64,000 bases of DNA from Ophiosphaerella korrae (lineage: Eukaryota > Ascomycota > Dothideomycetes > Pleosporales > Phaeosphaeriaceae): contig JALNQF010000072.1 of the NCBI GenBank assembly GCA_028456385.1, positions 62,001 through 126,000 of the forward strand, read 5' to 3'. The position numbers and the translations under genes are program-made. Below the pieces are notes generated by a model that did not search any database, was not told the origin of the DNA, and was given only the letters and a program-made list of their open reading frames with translations. Of the stretch, positions 35,265 to 47,425 are shown piece after piece. Each line of letters begins with the position of its first letter. Position 1 is the stretch's first letter.

Positions 35265-36332
35265 ATGTCGAGACCACTGAGTATCGGATCAAAAACGGCT
35301 CTAGGACCTGCCGCGACGCGTCTGCGACAGATCGCCTTGGTGACGAGAGACCTTGAGCAAGCAAAGCACCTTCTCGTAGGGACAAGCGAAAACACAGAGA
35401 TGAACCGGGCTGATCCAATCCCAGACAAGCGTCCTGGGCACAGAGGTGGTGTATGAAGACGCTGGGGTTGGCCAGTGGGGGTTGAAGAACTTTCTCAGTA
35501 CGTCTGTTGCATCGTCGTGCACACAACGCCAACTCACGTGCTTCCAGTACCGCTTGGCGGGGATATGATCGAGGTCGTTGCGCCCACCAAGGAGGGGACG
35601 ACGGCTGGTCGATTACTTGAGAAGCGCGGCGAGGGCGGTTACATGATCATCATGCAGACTGAAGACGCGACAAGGCGGCGACGACACATTGAGAAGGCGG
35701 GCCTGGCCAAGGTCGTGTTCGGGTACGAAGAAAGCGATGCTGTGCGTGTTCAGTACCATCCCAACGGCATCAAAGGTACGTGATCAAGGCGGAGCAGGGC
35801 AGGACGGGACAGGACAGGACAGGACAGGACAGGACACGGACAGGGTTGGCTGACGGTGGCAGGCGGCATGATGGCAGAACTCGACAGCCATGCGCCAGGA
35901 CCAAACAACCCTACCCCGCTCCAGTCGCGCTTCTCACCGTGGCACGCATGCGGTTCGGACCACCGGGTGTATCGTGCCGGGATGCAGCGCAGCGCACACC
36001 TGACATTGGAAGGCTGTGTCTTGCGACTGCAGCCCGAGGACAAGGACCACGAAGGCGCTGCGCGGCAGTGGGAAGAAATCTTTGGCGTGGCACGCAGTAG
36101 GGACTTGGTAGCCTTCACCAACGCCAGAATGGGCTTCATAGGCGGCCTCCAAGGGCAGCCAGAGGGGCTGGTCTTGATCACGGTCGGGGTCAATAGCAAG
36201 GATAGGCTGGCCGCGGTGAGGGAGCAAGCAACACGAGCCGGGGTGTACGTAGACGGGCGTATCCACATGTGTGGCGCGTGGTGGAACCCGGTGTTGACGG
36301 GACAAGGCGATGCTATCCAGGGCAAGCTCTAG
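35265..36332 (+). CDS. Glyoxalase-like (VOC superfamily) protein
   Basis: Four exons, 35265-35375, 35425-35497, 35548-35775 and 35863-36332, give 293 residues. The first beta-alpha unit is ATRLRQIALVTRDLEQAKHL followed by LTSVLGTEVVYEDAGVGQWG, as in VOC-fold enzymes. Exon 3 continues IPLGGDMIEVVAPTKEGTTA, LLEKRGEGGYMIIMQTED and a helix. Exon 4 holds PTPLQSRFSPWHACGSDHRV and ends in GGLQGQPEGLVLITVGVNSK. Metal-binding and substrate residues cannot be assigned by eye, so the reaction is unknown. All three donors are GTANGN type (GTAGGG, GTACGT, GTACGT). The third intron contains a pentanucleotide repeat. No signal peptide, so probably cytosolic. Confidence 0.82.
35801..35835. repeat. AGGAC pentanucleotide repeat in the third intron of the glyoxalase-like gene
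   Basis: Seven AGGAC-type units, the first slightly degenerate (AGGACGGGAC). The repeat lies wholly inside the 87-nt intron, so copy-number change would alter intron length and not the protein. Confidence 0.9.
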
Positions 36333-37468
36333 CGAGCGCACGCTGCACAGTATCACAGTTGCCAAATTGCCATGCAGACAAATCAGGGAGCGCCACTGAT
36401 ACGACATCAACAAGAAGGCCACTTTCAGCCAGGTTCATGGCTCGTTGCTCGTTCCCTTCTTGGCATCAGCGTCCCCGCTGCCCGCTTTGCGCCCGCTTTG
36501 CGCCCACACGTCATTGTCCAAACAACGCGTCGACCACATGCACGATGCGCTGTACCCCAGCAAAGCAACAGGAGCATTTCTGTAAAAGGAGTCAGCAGCG
36601 TGTGGGCACTGGAGAGAAATTGCCACTCCACATCCTTCGTTCGTCCCCTCCAAGCTGGCTGCCCTCCAAGCTTGGCCGCCCTCCTGCGCCCCCCTCCGAG
36701 TCGTCTGCCTCATTCGGCGCGTGGTTGCCTGACCTCGTGACAGCAACACACACACCCACGCCCATTTGGGCGAACATGCTCGCAATATGAAACGGGCCAT
36801 TTTGCAACGTCCTCCTCAACAAAAAACACGCAACACTCCGGACGCCAAAGGTCAATGGTTCGTCGTTCACGAGGCTGGCCTGAGGATGCCTCGCGCACCG
36901 CCTCGCTGTGGCCGGAGCCCGCCAAGTCATCCATCACAACCCCCCCCCCCGAACAACATCAATGTCAACCGTCGATGCACTTCTCCGTCCGAACGCCCTC
37001 ACCCGCGCCTGGCATTGGTGCCTGTCTGCTTCATTGTCGAGGGCTATCCTTGATTTGCGGCCCAAGCTTCTCCAAAGCTAGCGTCATGTTTCCCTTATAC
37101 TCCTACACGCCCACGACCACAACGACCAATTTCGCCTTGCCTTGTCCTCTTACACACTATCGGCTCCTACCCGACATACCGTTAGCTAGTGATCATGGGA
37201 ATTTTCACAATAACCCCCATGGCGCCACTTTACTTGCGATAGCCACAACACACTTTCACAGTTGCTCATCGCATATTGCCTACCATGTCTGCCCCTACTA
37301 AGCGTGCTGGCCTGCCTTCGCCCACACTGCCCTTATATCCTGCGCGACCGCTTCCTCTCTGCCAGTTCCCCATGAGACGCTACTCGCACCACACCCTGCC
37401 TGCCAAACAACATCACCGAGTTCGCTCAAAGCCACGCCCCGAGCTAGCTGTACTCTCCTGGCTCTGCA
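36333..37468. other. Intergenic region, probable long 5' leader of the C2H2 gene
   Basis: Mostly C-rich on the plus strand, with a C10 run near 36943. I find no supported gene; several overlapping open frames reflect the composition. Confidence 0.5.
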
Positions 37469-39959
37469 ATGTCGAGGTATAGAGAGTACGACAAGGGACG
37501 CTTCGATAGTGTCGTCGACCTCTCACGGGGCCATCAGTCCCGCACCCACGATGACTACGAACCTTCCCAGACTGTTGCTGCCAGCTCTGTTGTAGATCCT
37601 TGGTCACAGTACAATACTCGCGTGTGTATTGTGTTGCCTTGTGCTTAGATTCCGCTAATTGACTAACAGCATCACCCCTCACCGTTCACCCTCTCAAAAT
37701 GGTCTCCGAATCTGTATGGCTATCACGACAGCTCTAACGCCCCAATCTATACCGCCCATGCTTTTGAGGATAGTTTCCGTAGTGATCCGAGCCCTCGTTG
37801 CGCATCTCCTGAAGCCATGATGGCGTCTAGTTACTCTCAAACACCAAGCCCGCCCCCGCCATCAGCTCCAGCTTCCAGCACGAAAGGATTCTCTACCCTT
37901 CCAGCTGATAGCCATACAGACAGCCATGCCGCATTTTACGAACACCGTAGCACAGACTGTGCTGGTACATATCGGCATGGCAACCATAGGGGACCCCCAA
38001 AGCACAAACACCCATGGGCGAACCGAGACTCATTTCCGTGTACCACCGTCGGATGCCCGAAAGTCTTCTATAGCCAAGAGGACCTACAGACGCACGTGTC
38101 TAAAAAGCACACTAACAGTAGTCGTTTTCCGACACAGCGACGTCGCGGCACGGAGCATTACCCACCTACAGATACTGATATAAATTACAACGTAGGCCAA
38201 TGGCTACCAACTGAACATAGTGGCATCGCCGACCACGACGCTAATCTACAGGAAGAACTTAACATCGAGCAACTTCCTCGTCCCGCAAAAGAAGTCCTTA
38301 CTCTTCTAAAGACGAAACTTAGTCCTGCCGACTACTCTCGCCGCTGTGATTCTGGCTTCACACGCTGGGAGAATATTGTTCAACAGTTGAAGGACAACCA
38401 GTACGTTGATGCCCTGACTATATATCATACTTATGCTGACACGCCTAAGATCTGATGCCTACCCCGTGTACGCAAAAGTTCTTGAGCACCTTCGTGCTTT
38501 CGTGCATGTCATCGATGATGCTGCGTATAAAAGTTGCCCAACAGGATCGGGTACTAAGCACAGTCAGCCACCACAAAACAAGCAGGCCGGGTCACGTAGA
38601 ACTGACCGAGTTTCAAAACGAAGTGAACGTCCAAGATCCCTTGCAAACGGCACCAGCGGGAGGTTTCATGTTGCCAATGATGAACAAACTAAAAAGGGTG
38701 AAGGCAGAACAGTTGATTGTCCCATATACAAGCATCATCTGATGTACAACACTACTCCGCCGTGTCAGGGCTGCCGGGTAGCCGTGATGTCTCAAATCCG
38801 AAGCCATCTAAATCCGACTCGTACCTCGACACATAGAGGCTTCCCTGAATTTGTCGAGCAATGCTCTCGTTGTAAGAAAGACTTTACCAATCGCCACGCC
38901 TATGAACAGCATAAGGATGCCACGGCTACTGAGCATTGCTGCGAGTTTCAAACTCAAACTAGAGGAGATATTATTATACCCTGGGCCCGACAGTATCTCG
39001 CACTCTACCCCAACGCCACTAGGGTACCTATTCCATGGAATGATGAGTATGGCTGGCTACCAAACGATGTTTTAGCACAGTGCACCCTTACTCGTACAGA
39101 CCCCGATCGTTTTTTAGGAGAGCACCAGAGTCAGGGTAGCTCTCCAACGCATATACCACCGCCTGGCTCTGAGCCTCCTGACGAACCCGAATATAATGCT
39201 ACTATGGACCATGTGCTTCGCGACTTCATGGACCCCATTTTCACTCGTACTTCCCGCTCCCCAACTTCAGCTCAAAATCAGCACCAAGCTTCGACATCGA
39301 GCTTGCAACCGCCCTATGACAGTACCCTGTCCTGGCAGATCGTACTACAGAGCTTCCAAACGCATCAACGAACACTCAGAGAAGCTGCTACTAATCTCAC
39401 TCCTATTCAACTGCGCTTCATGGTCAGCGAATGTGAGAAAACGTATCGGCTGTCCCAGAACTATGAACAAAATGTATCGCAGTCAATAGCAGATGAGTTG
39501 ATCAATCATACCGATCTGCCAACTCGGGACAGCAGTTTATCGTGCGTGACGCCGAATCAAACCCCACGATCGCCAGCTCCGAGCCATAACGCAATACTCA
39601 CTATGCCGGGCCAGCGACAGCAGTTGCTAACTATCGTTCATGAGCAGGCCACAGCACCTAGCACGAGCACACAGCCAAGCAGCCCTAGTAATCGAACATG
39701 GTCCTTAGGTAATCCTAATTCGGCATATACTGATCCATCATCGACTAGCGACCCTACGCTTCTTAGTCCCTACACACCATCAGATCGTCGACCTTCATTA
39801 CCATCAGCTAGACTTGAGGATTCGCTGCACCGACGCCGCAGACCGAGCCGACGTTCGTTGCGAGAACACTCTGTTGAGTCTGTCGACCAGCTGCTAAGTG
39901 GCTCACAAAGTGAAGGCAACAACACAAACTGTTACTCTCCCTACGGTCGACGCACTTGA
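37469..39959 (+). CDS. C2H2-type zinc finger protein
   Basis: Exons 37469-37621, 37670-38400 and 38450-39959 give 797 residues. A first finger lies at about residues 175-200 (FPCTTVGCPKVF, then DLQTHVSKKH, C-x4-C-x12-H-x4-H). A second Cys/His region is near 430-455 (EQCSRCKKDFTNRHAYEQH with a further HCC). A Cys-rich stretch between them has CPIYKHH and CQGCR. The C-terminal half is Ser/Thr/Pro-rich and ends in an Arg-rich segment (HRRRRPSRRSLREHS). The apparent frame change near 38450 is a 49-nt intron with strong GTACGT, TGCTGAC and CTAAG signals. Likely nuclear, possibly a transcription factor; target unknown. No orthologue name can be given. Confidence 0.75.
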
Positions 39960-40425
39960 CTTAACCTGCTTCATGTTGCCCATCTCCGATACTTGCTATG
40001 TTTAATAAGTCGCTGTATTTATTGGTTGAAGTGATACCCGGATGATCTGAGGTGATTTTCCCTCGCCTCTTTTGACTTTCTTTCAAGGCGTAAGCGCTTC
40101 CTGCGTTCGTCATTCTATCGACCCGCAATATAGCTTGAGGCATATTACATAGCAATGCGAACACAATTTTGAGAACATGAACTCAATGTGCCGACTACCC
40201 GTACACCTTTCTTGTACTGTATAATGACAGCGATGTGTACGAAAAAACGCCGTGGTGAGTGTCACGGGTATCTATTTTTCTTATGCTTTAGGACATACGA
40301 CCATGCCTCAGGAACATACAAGCCCTTTGTATGTAGTCATTTCATAGGACAATGGGACAGCATGCCGAAGTGGTAGAACGAAACATGTCTATCGATTTCC
40401 TTGCACGAGAAAGGGGATACTATGT
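39960..40425. other. Convergent 3' flanks
   Basis: Lies between the C2H2 gene and the arabinanase gene; no gene seen. Confidence 0.5.
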
Positions 40426-41447
40426 TCATATTACTGGCCATCCGCTTGAAAAGTTGATCTTGTTTACACCAAATCTCTTTTGCCCATCTGCATAACCAAC
40501 TCGTGTATCAACGTAGTGGTAGTATAACATCGGCCCGAGACTTGGATCATAGTAGACACCTTGACCACCTGGTCCGTAGACCCAGTTATGAGATTCCAAG
40601 ACAGTAGTGCCTCCACCCTCAGTGCACTTTTTACCTGCTTTATCAACGAATCCACCAGTGGCACTTGTGCTCCTACAAACCTGAATCTTATATTCTTGAC
40701 CTGCAGCAGGCCTATTCGTGTCGAAGCCGCAGCATTTGCCGACAGAGAAGAACAGGTAATGGTAGTTGCCATTTTTGGCGATGAACGCAGCTTCTTGTGC
40801 ATGTTCGCCCTCAGGCTTGAAGGCAATAGGGACAGTGGAAGCACCGCTCACGGTTCTGGCGGGTGGATTCTCCATGTTTATGGAAAAGAGATCGGCCCAG
40901 AATGAACCAAAAGACATAACGAATTTCGACCCATCCCAGTAGAGCGCACCGTCGATAGCATTGTAGTTTTTGCCCTTGCTTGAACTGATACCGGTGGCGC
41001 CGAGATCATTCCAAGTATCGAGGTTCGTGCTGGTTGCAACACCAATAGCTGAGTCCTGGACACCGAAGGAAGATACAGAGTAGTACAGGTAGTATGTGTT
41101 GCCGACCTTGGTAACATCAGGTGCCTGTCAGATTATTCGTCAGTGTGCTAACAAACTTGGCGATAGAATGGGAGTTGACTAACCCAGAGGTCATTCCTGC
41201 CATTCAGGTTAATCTTCGAACCATTAGGGATTGCAGCACCCTTGTATGTCCAAGGCCCAGTGATGCTTGGTGCGCTATGGATGGCAATCTTGCCACCAGT
41301 GGAGAATCGATAATACGTTCCATCGTCTCGGCGAATCAAGGCAGGATCATGAGCATTCGTGCAAACACCGCTGCATGCCATGGGTAAAGCATATCCATGG
41401 ACGGCCGCAGCACTAGCGAGTATAGAAAGGAAGAAATCCAAGCGCAT
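40426..41447 (-). CDS. Secreted arabinan endo-1,5-alpha-L-arabinosidase (GH43)
   Basis: Cuts the arabinan side chains of pectin outside the cell. Exons 41447-41184 and 41124-40426 encode 320 residues, the usual GH43 arabinanase size. The signal peptide is [20 protein letters not shown]43 catalytic marks are [10 protein letters not shown] (general base Asp, blade I), [12 protein letters not shown] (second Asp) and [10 protein letters not shown] (acid Glu). APDVTK begins exon 2. The donor GTTAGT is non-ideal but the join NDLW/APDV is exact. Start 41447 was chosen over an upstream methionine because it begins the signal peptide. Convergent to the C2H2 gene. Confidence 0.92.
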
Positions 41448-43024
41448 TCTAGCAGTTTCGTCAGGGCAAAGAACGAATATGACAACAGCGCAGAAAAAGA
41501 AATTAAAAGGATAGCACCATTTACATAGACATAAAATCCTACACAATCGAAATCAGGAAGGTGTCGGAAACATCACCTATGACTAGGGATACAACTGGAA
41601 AGAAATTAGCATCCCTGCTCCAAGCTCATAGCCCAATGGTGGAAACATCGCATTTCGACCTGGACATGGGCTTGGCCGGTATGGAGAATTACTCCCGAGA
41701 CTATCTATCCGTTTAATCTATTTAGAGGAGACTTGGAAGCGCGAACTAGATCTTGTGACCATTCCTTGGTAGTAAACATTTTTAGAATGCAAAAGATCAT
41801 GTATATGATTGCCCCGGTGTAGCTTCTAGCTACTGGGATTCAGGACAAAAGCGATTTTGAGTTCATAAGCGGTGGGTTACGGTGGGCTCTAAAGCCTCGG
41901 TGAAATCCCCCACACGGCTAAGATGAAGAGCGGGGTCGTGAAACAAACTGTTGGCGCCATCGTCGTCAATAAAGTGGGCGCTGAGGTGCTTTTTATACCT
42001 CATAGTAGCATAGAAACAATCAGGACGGTGGAGTGTAACTTTTGTGGCGCAATGGTAGGAAATCTGATGCCGGCAATTATGAAGCATGATTCGGCTGCCG
42101 GCAGAGGTTTTAAGTTGTCGCTACCAAGACCGGGGTGCATGTGGCTAGTGGGTCAGCCTTTCCTGGTTCAGTCGCCTACTCACCATTTTTACTCAATCAT
42201 ACGTAGTAATCTAAGGTCCTTTCGCTTTTTTTGACGAGTTTGGCACGGCCTTGACATGATATATATATATTGCTTTTTCTACATATCAACCTCAGCGCAT
42301 ATAAATTGTGTCAGAGTTTTTCTACCTTTGCATCGACTCAATGTGGAAAGATGATTGCGTTGACGAGAAGAAACGAAACGGAGCACTATCGTTGTCTTGC
42401 TTGCGAGTGATACCAATTGAAAATTTACCTTAGTGCTTGCGGATGCTTAGTTTCCAAATTTACTAGTGAAGTTGACAGAAACTTGGGCAAATCCAGGAGC
42501 CTCAGACGATTGTTCAGGCAAATGCATAGCTGTGCATCTAGCTAAGATCCATCCTTATCAGTTTCTCAAGCATATTGTATTAATCAAATTGCTTAGTTCC
42601 TGTGAATCATGCGCCATAAGGAAAATAGCCCATTTCGATCTCATTCTATTGACCATTTCATTTTTACGCTGATCGCCATATCAGGATCATTATCTTCACG
42701 TGGGAAGTTTAAGGCATGCTAGGCACCAGCAATTATGAGGGCACGTGATATGATCGTTTCGTTTGCATACTGTTACACACAAATGGATAAATAAAACGAC
42801 CTCTTTCGCACTTATAACCAACTCTACCTTCCCTCGCCAAATACCAACCCACACCACAACCCGCGCCGCCGATATCTAAATATTGCGCCCTCAACCAAGC
42901 CTACTTCTCACCACTGAGGCTGTTTACATCTCAAAGTAAGACATATCATTCCTTTAGCCGAACTTGATTGTTCTTAAATCAAAACTTGTGAAAGTCTGAC
43001 CGAATCACGCCAGGTCTAATCAGA
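41448..43024. other. Intergenic region with probable 5' UTR intron
   Basis: No gene supported. Just upstream of the small secreted protein, 42936-43013 has donor GTAAGA, branch TCTGAC and acceptor GCCAG and may be a 5' UTR intron. A TATATATATAT run lies near 42260-42270. Confidence 0.4.
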
Positions 43025-43276
43025 ATGAAGCTGTTGTCGGTCAGCGCTGCCGCCTGGATCATTTTGCTACCTCATTCTGCTTCAGCTGGCCCTGCTGCTT
43101 ATGGCGTGTGCCAGGCCGGATGTGCCGCTGTAGTCATGGCATGCTACGCTGCTGCAGGCTTCACTTGGGGAGCTACGCTAGGCGCTACGGCTCCAGCAAC
43201 TGTAATTACTTGTAACGCTGCCTTTGGAACCTGTCAAGCTGCTTGTGCGGCTGTCCTTCTGGCTCCAACGCCCTAA
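43025..43276 (+). CDS. Small secreted Ala/Cys-rich protein
   Basis: A single exon of 83 residues: signal peptide MKLLSVSAAAWIILLPHSASA, then a mature chain of about 62 residues dominated by Ala, Gly and Cys. Six cysteines are spaced C-x3-C-x6-C-x22-C-x6-C-x3-C, a mirror-symmetric pattern. Two helical halves (YGVCQAGCAAVVMACYAAAG and ITCNAAFGTCQAACAAV) flank a Gly/Thr/Pro turn. Fungal proteins of this look are often labelled zygote-specific class V copy B-like, a name that says little. Function unknown; it could be a cell-surface or effector-like protein. A 5' UTR intron may precede it. Confidence 0.8.
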   Translation: MKLLSVSAAAWIILLPHSASAGPAAYGVCQAGCAAVVMACYAAAGFTWGATLGATAPATVITCNAAFGTCQAACAAVLLAPTP

Positions 43277-44836
43277 GATGGACACGATCTATGGGAAAGC
43301 ACATTGTCGGGGTGAGAGTTCATCATGGCGCCGGATTGAATGGGCTTACGTGCTTATCACGATGGTTTTGAGAGTAGAGCATTCTCCATAAAGCCACTGT
43401 TAGCTTAGAATAAAATGGAACTAAGCATAACTCATGATATAGTGTTTCTGGGCGCATGTTCATACCTGATCCAAACATAACTTGGTCAAATCAGTAACAC
43501 AACCTAGAACGTCGATAATGATACTTTCTCTAAAAGTGCAAAGTTCTCCCTGCGCTACAATCCCCGATGCATGTCACGGGTTTCGATGGGTTTGAATATA
43601 TTGAGATAAGCAGTGTATTGTAAAATGCAGCACATGGCTCAATAAGTATGCCTAATCTCTTTAACGTAGTAGCAAGAAATTTAATCTATGACTCTAGTTG
43701 ACAACTCGGTGTGCGCCAAGCTCAAAAGCGATGACTCCAGGATTGTATTGCCACATCGCCCAGCAGGTACGTATCAAAGGAAAGCACGGGGTGGCCATCG
43801 TGGGACAATACCACACGTACAATTCCAGATAAGCATTTCCTTGTCCTCCAGCATCAAATAATGGCTTGTGACTTTGATACCCGGGTTTGATTGCTCAGCA
43901 TGTTTTCTGATCCGCTCCAAAGGACCCTCCACATAAGGACAGTAGCTTGTGAAATTGTAAAGCACCACAAAACGTTGTAATAATACGCGAGATCGTATCT
44001 TCCTGTGGATTTTTCGACAAGTGCTTGCGGAAGCTGGGGGATTGGTTGTCCTCTTTCGAGGTGGCGAGGTGGGTGGAGGCCACTCTATATCTGTTCGGTA
44101 AGGGTGCAATCATAAATCTGGTTACGAAGCTCTCCGGATAGTCTCAAGGGAATATCTTTGTCAGCTCTCTAATGTCGCCTCAGAGGATACCGGGCCGGCC
44201 TAGGATAAGTTTCAGAAGGATCGAAATTACCACTATTTCTTGAGATGGAACATAATGGCTCGGTTGACTCATGTCCTGCTCCAAGGAGATTCTGTGTTGC
44301 TCTTTTTTTTTTTTTTTTTCTCGTGCTTAACAATCAATAGTTGATGGAGACGATGTGAGCCCGCCGAATAGAAAGCAAGTTTGATATACATACCTTGAGC
44401 GGTTCAAAAAAATCGACATGAAATTTGTCGAACTTTCATCTTGTTTTTCATTCACGCAAAGACACGTACAAACAGAACTAGTACATAGATAATGGGTATT
44501 TTGCGGGCCTGAAGTTGCTCGCATTTCTCTCCATTTATTCACACAAAACCATGCTGTCGGTTGCAGAGTGTGGATCTTGGTAAAGTTGCAAGTAACATCA
44601 CCATATCAAAATGCCAGACTACACAGGAAGGCCCTTTTGATGACTGAAAACAGATGAATATTTCTTCACCTGGGAATCACTGTTATAGAGTAACTAAGTG
44701 CACAAAAGAAGGCGTCTAGTGACCTACCAAAGAATTGTACGTAGCTAGCCAGCCAAATAAACCAATTTTCATTATAAATAGCCGACTGCGTTGCACCAAA
44801 GCGCATCAAATGCGATACATGTCGTGGTGACAATAT
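43277..44836. other. Intergenic region with possible gene remnant
   Basis: Contains a T17 homopolymer near 44303-44319. On the minus strand, 43774-44109 encodes up to 111 codons with a plausible segment (RFVVLYNFTSYCPYVEGPLE, then KEMLIWNCTCG). I cannot assign it to a family, and no neighbouring exons are convincing, so it may be a decayed gene or chance. Confidence 0.35.
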
Positions 44837-46841
44837 CTACACAACTGGTCCGCCATTGGCTCGAAGCTTACCTCCAAAAAATTGAAGAAACACAATAATA
44901 GCCATGGCAAGAGCTACAATAATAGCCTGAATCCCAAATGAAAGACCAAACCCGCTCTTTGCTCCCCACGGTTGCTGAAAATAGCCCACTGCAAACCCCG
45001 CAATAACTACAAGATGTCAGTCTATGCGGACCTAAATATACGGCTTATAGGGCTGACGAATGTACCTCTTGCGAAATTAAGCAAACCAGAAACTTCTGAG
45101 CTAGCAGATCCATATGAATCGAGTGCATATGCAGTGATTGCAACTGTGGCGAGCATTACACCAAAAACATACATGCCCCACCCCATGATAATGCCCACAT
45201 AGCTCAGATGCTTCTCAAGCGTTTGTCCTACAATGATCAAACCGGGGATCATGAACGCGGCTGCTACATAATTAGTGACGAGGCGAGCTTCAGGTTTGAA
45301 TATGCCGTTGTTTTTCTTGACATAACGATTCGCGATAAAGTCGTTGAAGAAATGGCCAAAAAGTTCGCCCAGAGAGACGGCGAAAAGCGGTGTGAAATAC
45401 AGAAAGCCGACTGATTTCGATCTAAAGCCGTATCCGCCTGCTACAACCGGTGTCTCGAGGAGAATAGTGGACGTGATGTTGATACCCACCGCCCACATAA
45501 AGCTCATAGCACTAATAATTATTAGTATAAATGCCGACAAGATTTATGGCCTAGCACGCACTAATACACCATAGCCGGGATAATGATCGGCTTGAGAAAC
45601 GTTGCCAATAAACGGCCACAAGAATGCCGAGCCGTCTTAAAGTACCCCGTATGGTGTTGGATTTGCCAAATACCAACTACTCTCGACAAACGACCAGTAA
45701 AAGTTTGAGGTCTAGGTGGTTGTTGGCTTATGGGTACGGTACGTTCGTAGTAAGTTTCGTCACAGATCAATAAGATCAGGACTATGTCAAAACAACACAT
45801 CGCAAACACAAGCCAGAAGACAGCTCGCCAATCTCCAGTGCCTGCAATAATAAAGTTTGCAAAGAACGGACCAAGGTATGGTGACAGGATAAATATGGCA
45901 ACCCAGATGCCGATCTTACGTGCGTGCTCATGGAAGAAGAACATATCTTTGACACAAGCAAGGCCAACAACTTGATAAGCGGTGAGTGTGAAACCCATCA
46001 TCGCACGGAATCCGTAGACTAGGATAGATAGTATAAAGTTAGTGTTCGATCTCAGGGTGAGTCGTGTGACACAAATGGTATGTATACGGAGACAAACGAG
46101 TACGTACTGCAAGAAGTTAGCATTTATTAGCCGATCGAGGAGTTGTACTTTGTTAGGGGTAGTCCGACAAAAGGACAAGTTAGATTGACTGCCATCTTGT
46201 GAAGCGACTTGTTCAGTCCCTCCCTATCTCCGCAGACAACTTTACACACTCTTTTAAGGCGTACACCTAATCCTAGAGTAGGGTTTACTAACCAGACTGG
46301 GAAGCTATTGGTAACCGCGCAGGCCAAAGTAAAGAAAGCTCCAGTGACAGTTGACCAGAACATGACAGGCGCCCTGCCCCACCACGAGGAGATGACTATC
46401 CAAAAAAGCCCACCGATACCTCTGCAAAAGTCAAGATGTGGCATTAAGTTGGTTGTGGATGACCTACAGCATCAGTACGTTTAAGTTTCCGGCTTCGTTC
46501 ACTTTCGCAGGCGAGAGACCCCATTCTTGACCTTGAATAACAATGAGTGGAATGCCAGCTCCACTACCATAGTCGCCTAGAAACGCAGTTGTAGATACCA
46601 CGGCGAGCATGAGATGCTTTCGCCGCCAGGACCAATTCAGTGGATCGTTGGGATCCGTGGTCGGTTGAGGGATGAGTACAGTATGACCATCCTTTGCAAG
46701 TTTGAGATCGCAAAGCTGGCCATTTTCAAGATGAGCTGCCCCGGTATCCAGAAGAACAACATCTAAATCTAACCCATATTGTTCTTCTCTTGTGACAGAC
46801 GCTGGTTGCTCCCTGGTTGTCTGCGATCCTTTCTCGGCCAT
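44837..46841 (-). CDS. Major facilitator superfamily transporter
   Basis: A membrane transporter of the fungal drug/solute class with DPNDPLNWSWRRKH before the first helix. Well-supported exons are 46841-46468, one starting at 46421, one ending at 45562, 45511-45066 and 45006-44837. Junctions give LNVLMLGIGGLFW, MVYYAMSFMW and NFARVIAGFAVGYF in frame. Helices include VISSWWGRAPVMFW, FTLTAYQVVGLACVKDM, FLYFTPLFAVSLGELFGHFF and IIVALAMAIIVFLQFF. The stretch 46060-46320 is unresolved: about 250 bases separate NSFPVWL from YGFRAMMGF. A 19-nt mini-exon (donor GTAAAC, acceptor TTGCAG, donor GTATAC, acceptor CCTAG) or a long intron with donor GTGTAC both keep the frame. Substrate unknown. Confidence 0.82.
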
Positions 46842-47425
46842 CTCGCGTGGCAAATTTGCGTACCCAAGACCGGACAACAATAATTTTAGAGCAATGCGCA
46901 AAGTTAGAAGTGACTTTTCTGCAGTGTGCAGGTACAAAGCTTGCATTATATGCTCAACAAAGGACCTGCGCAGACATGCCGGGCGTAAAATCACTCTACC
47001 GCACCCGAAACCCACCTGCAGATTGTTTCATGGGCTATCATTGGCTGTCTCTGGGATGTTAGGGCTGCATGCATACACAATTTAACCGGAACGGTGACAG
47101 GGCATTAAATTACGAGTTGAGATCTTCAAAGTCGATGAGGGGTAGGGTTGAGTCAGCGAAGCTGGGGTTTTATCGAAGTGATAAGATGAGAATCGCACTT
47201 GCCTCTTGTTCCTGCGACAAAATTAGCAAATGCTATATATAGCTAGTTATGGAAAAATGTAGGGATCCTAAGGACAAGGACGAGTCTAGCATTTCACGCA
47301 GCTCAAACGCTAAGCACTTAAGGTATTCGTAACTACTTGAAGATGGCATTCAACACATTATCATTACTTATAGGACTGAAAACTCTCAAGGTATCATCTT
47401 TACCCACTTTAATCCAATCCAAGCT
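46842..47425. other. Intergenic region between MFS and GPI-protein genes
   Basis: A TATATATA element lies near 47233-47242, upstream of the MFS gene on its strand. Both neighbours are on the minus strand. No gene seen. Confidence 0.45.

Noticed and set aside
38395..38460. Apparent frameshift in the C2H2 zinc finger gene
   Set aside because: A 49-nt intron with GTACGT donor, TGCTGAC branch and CTAAG acceptor joins the two frames exactly.
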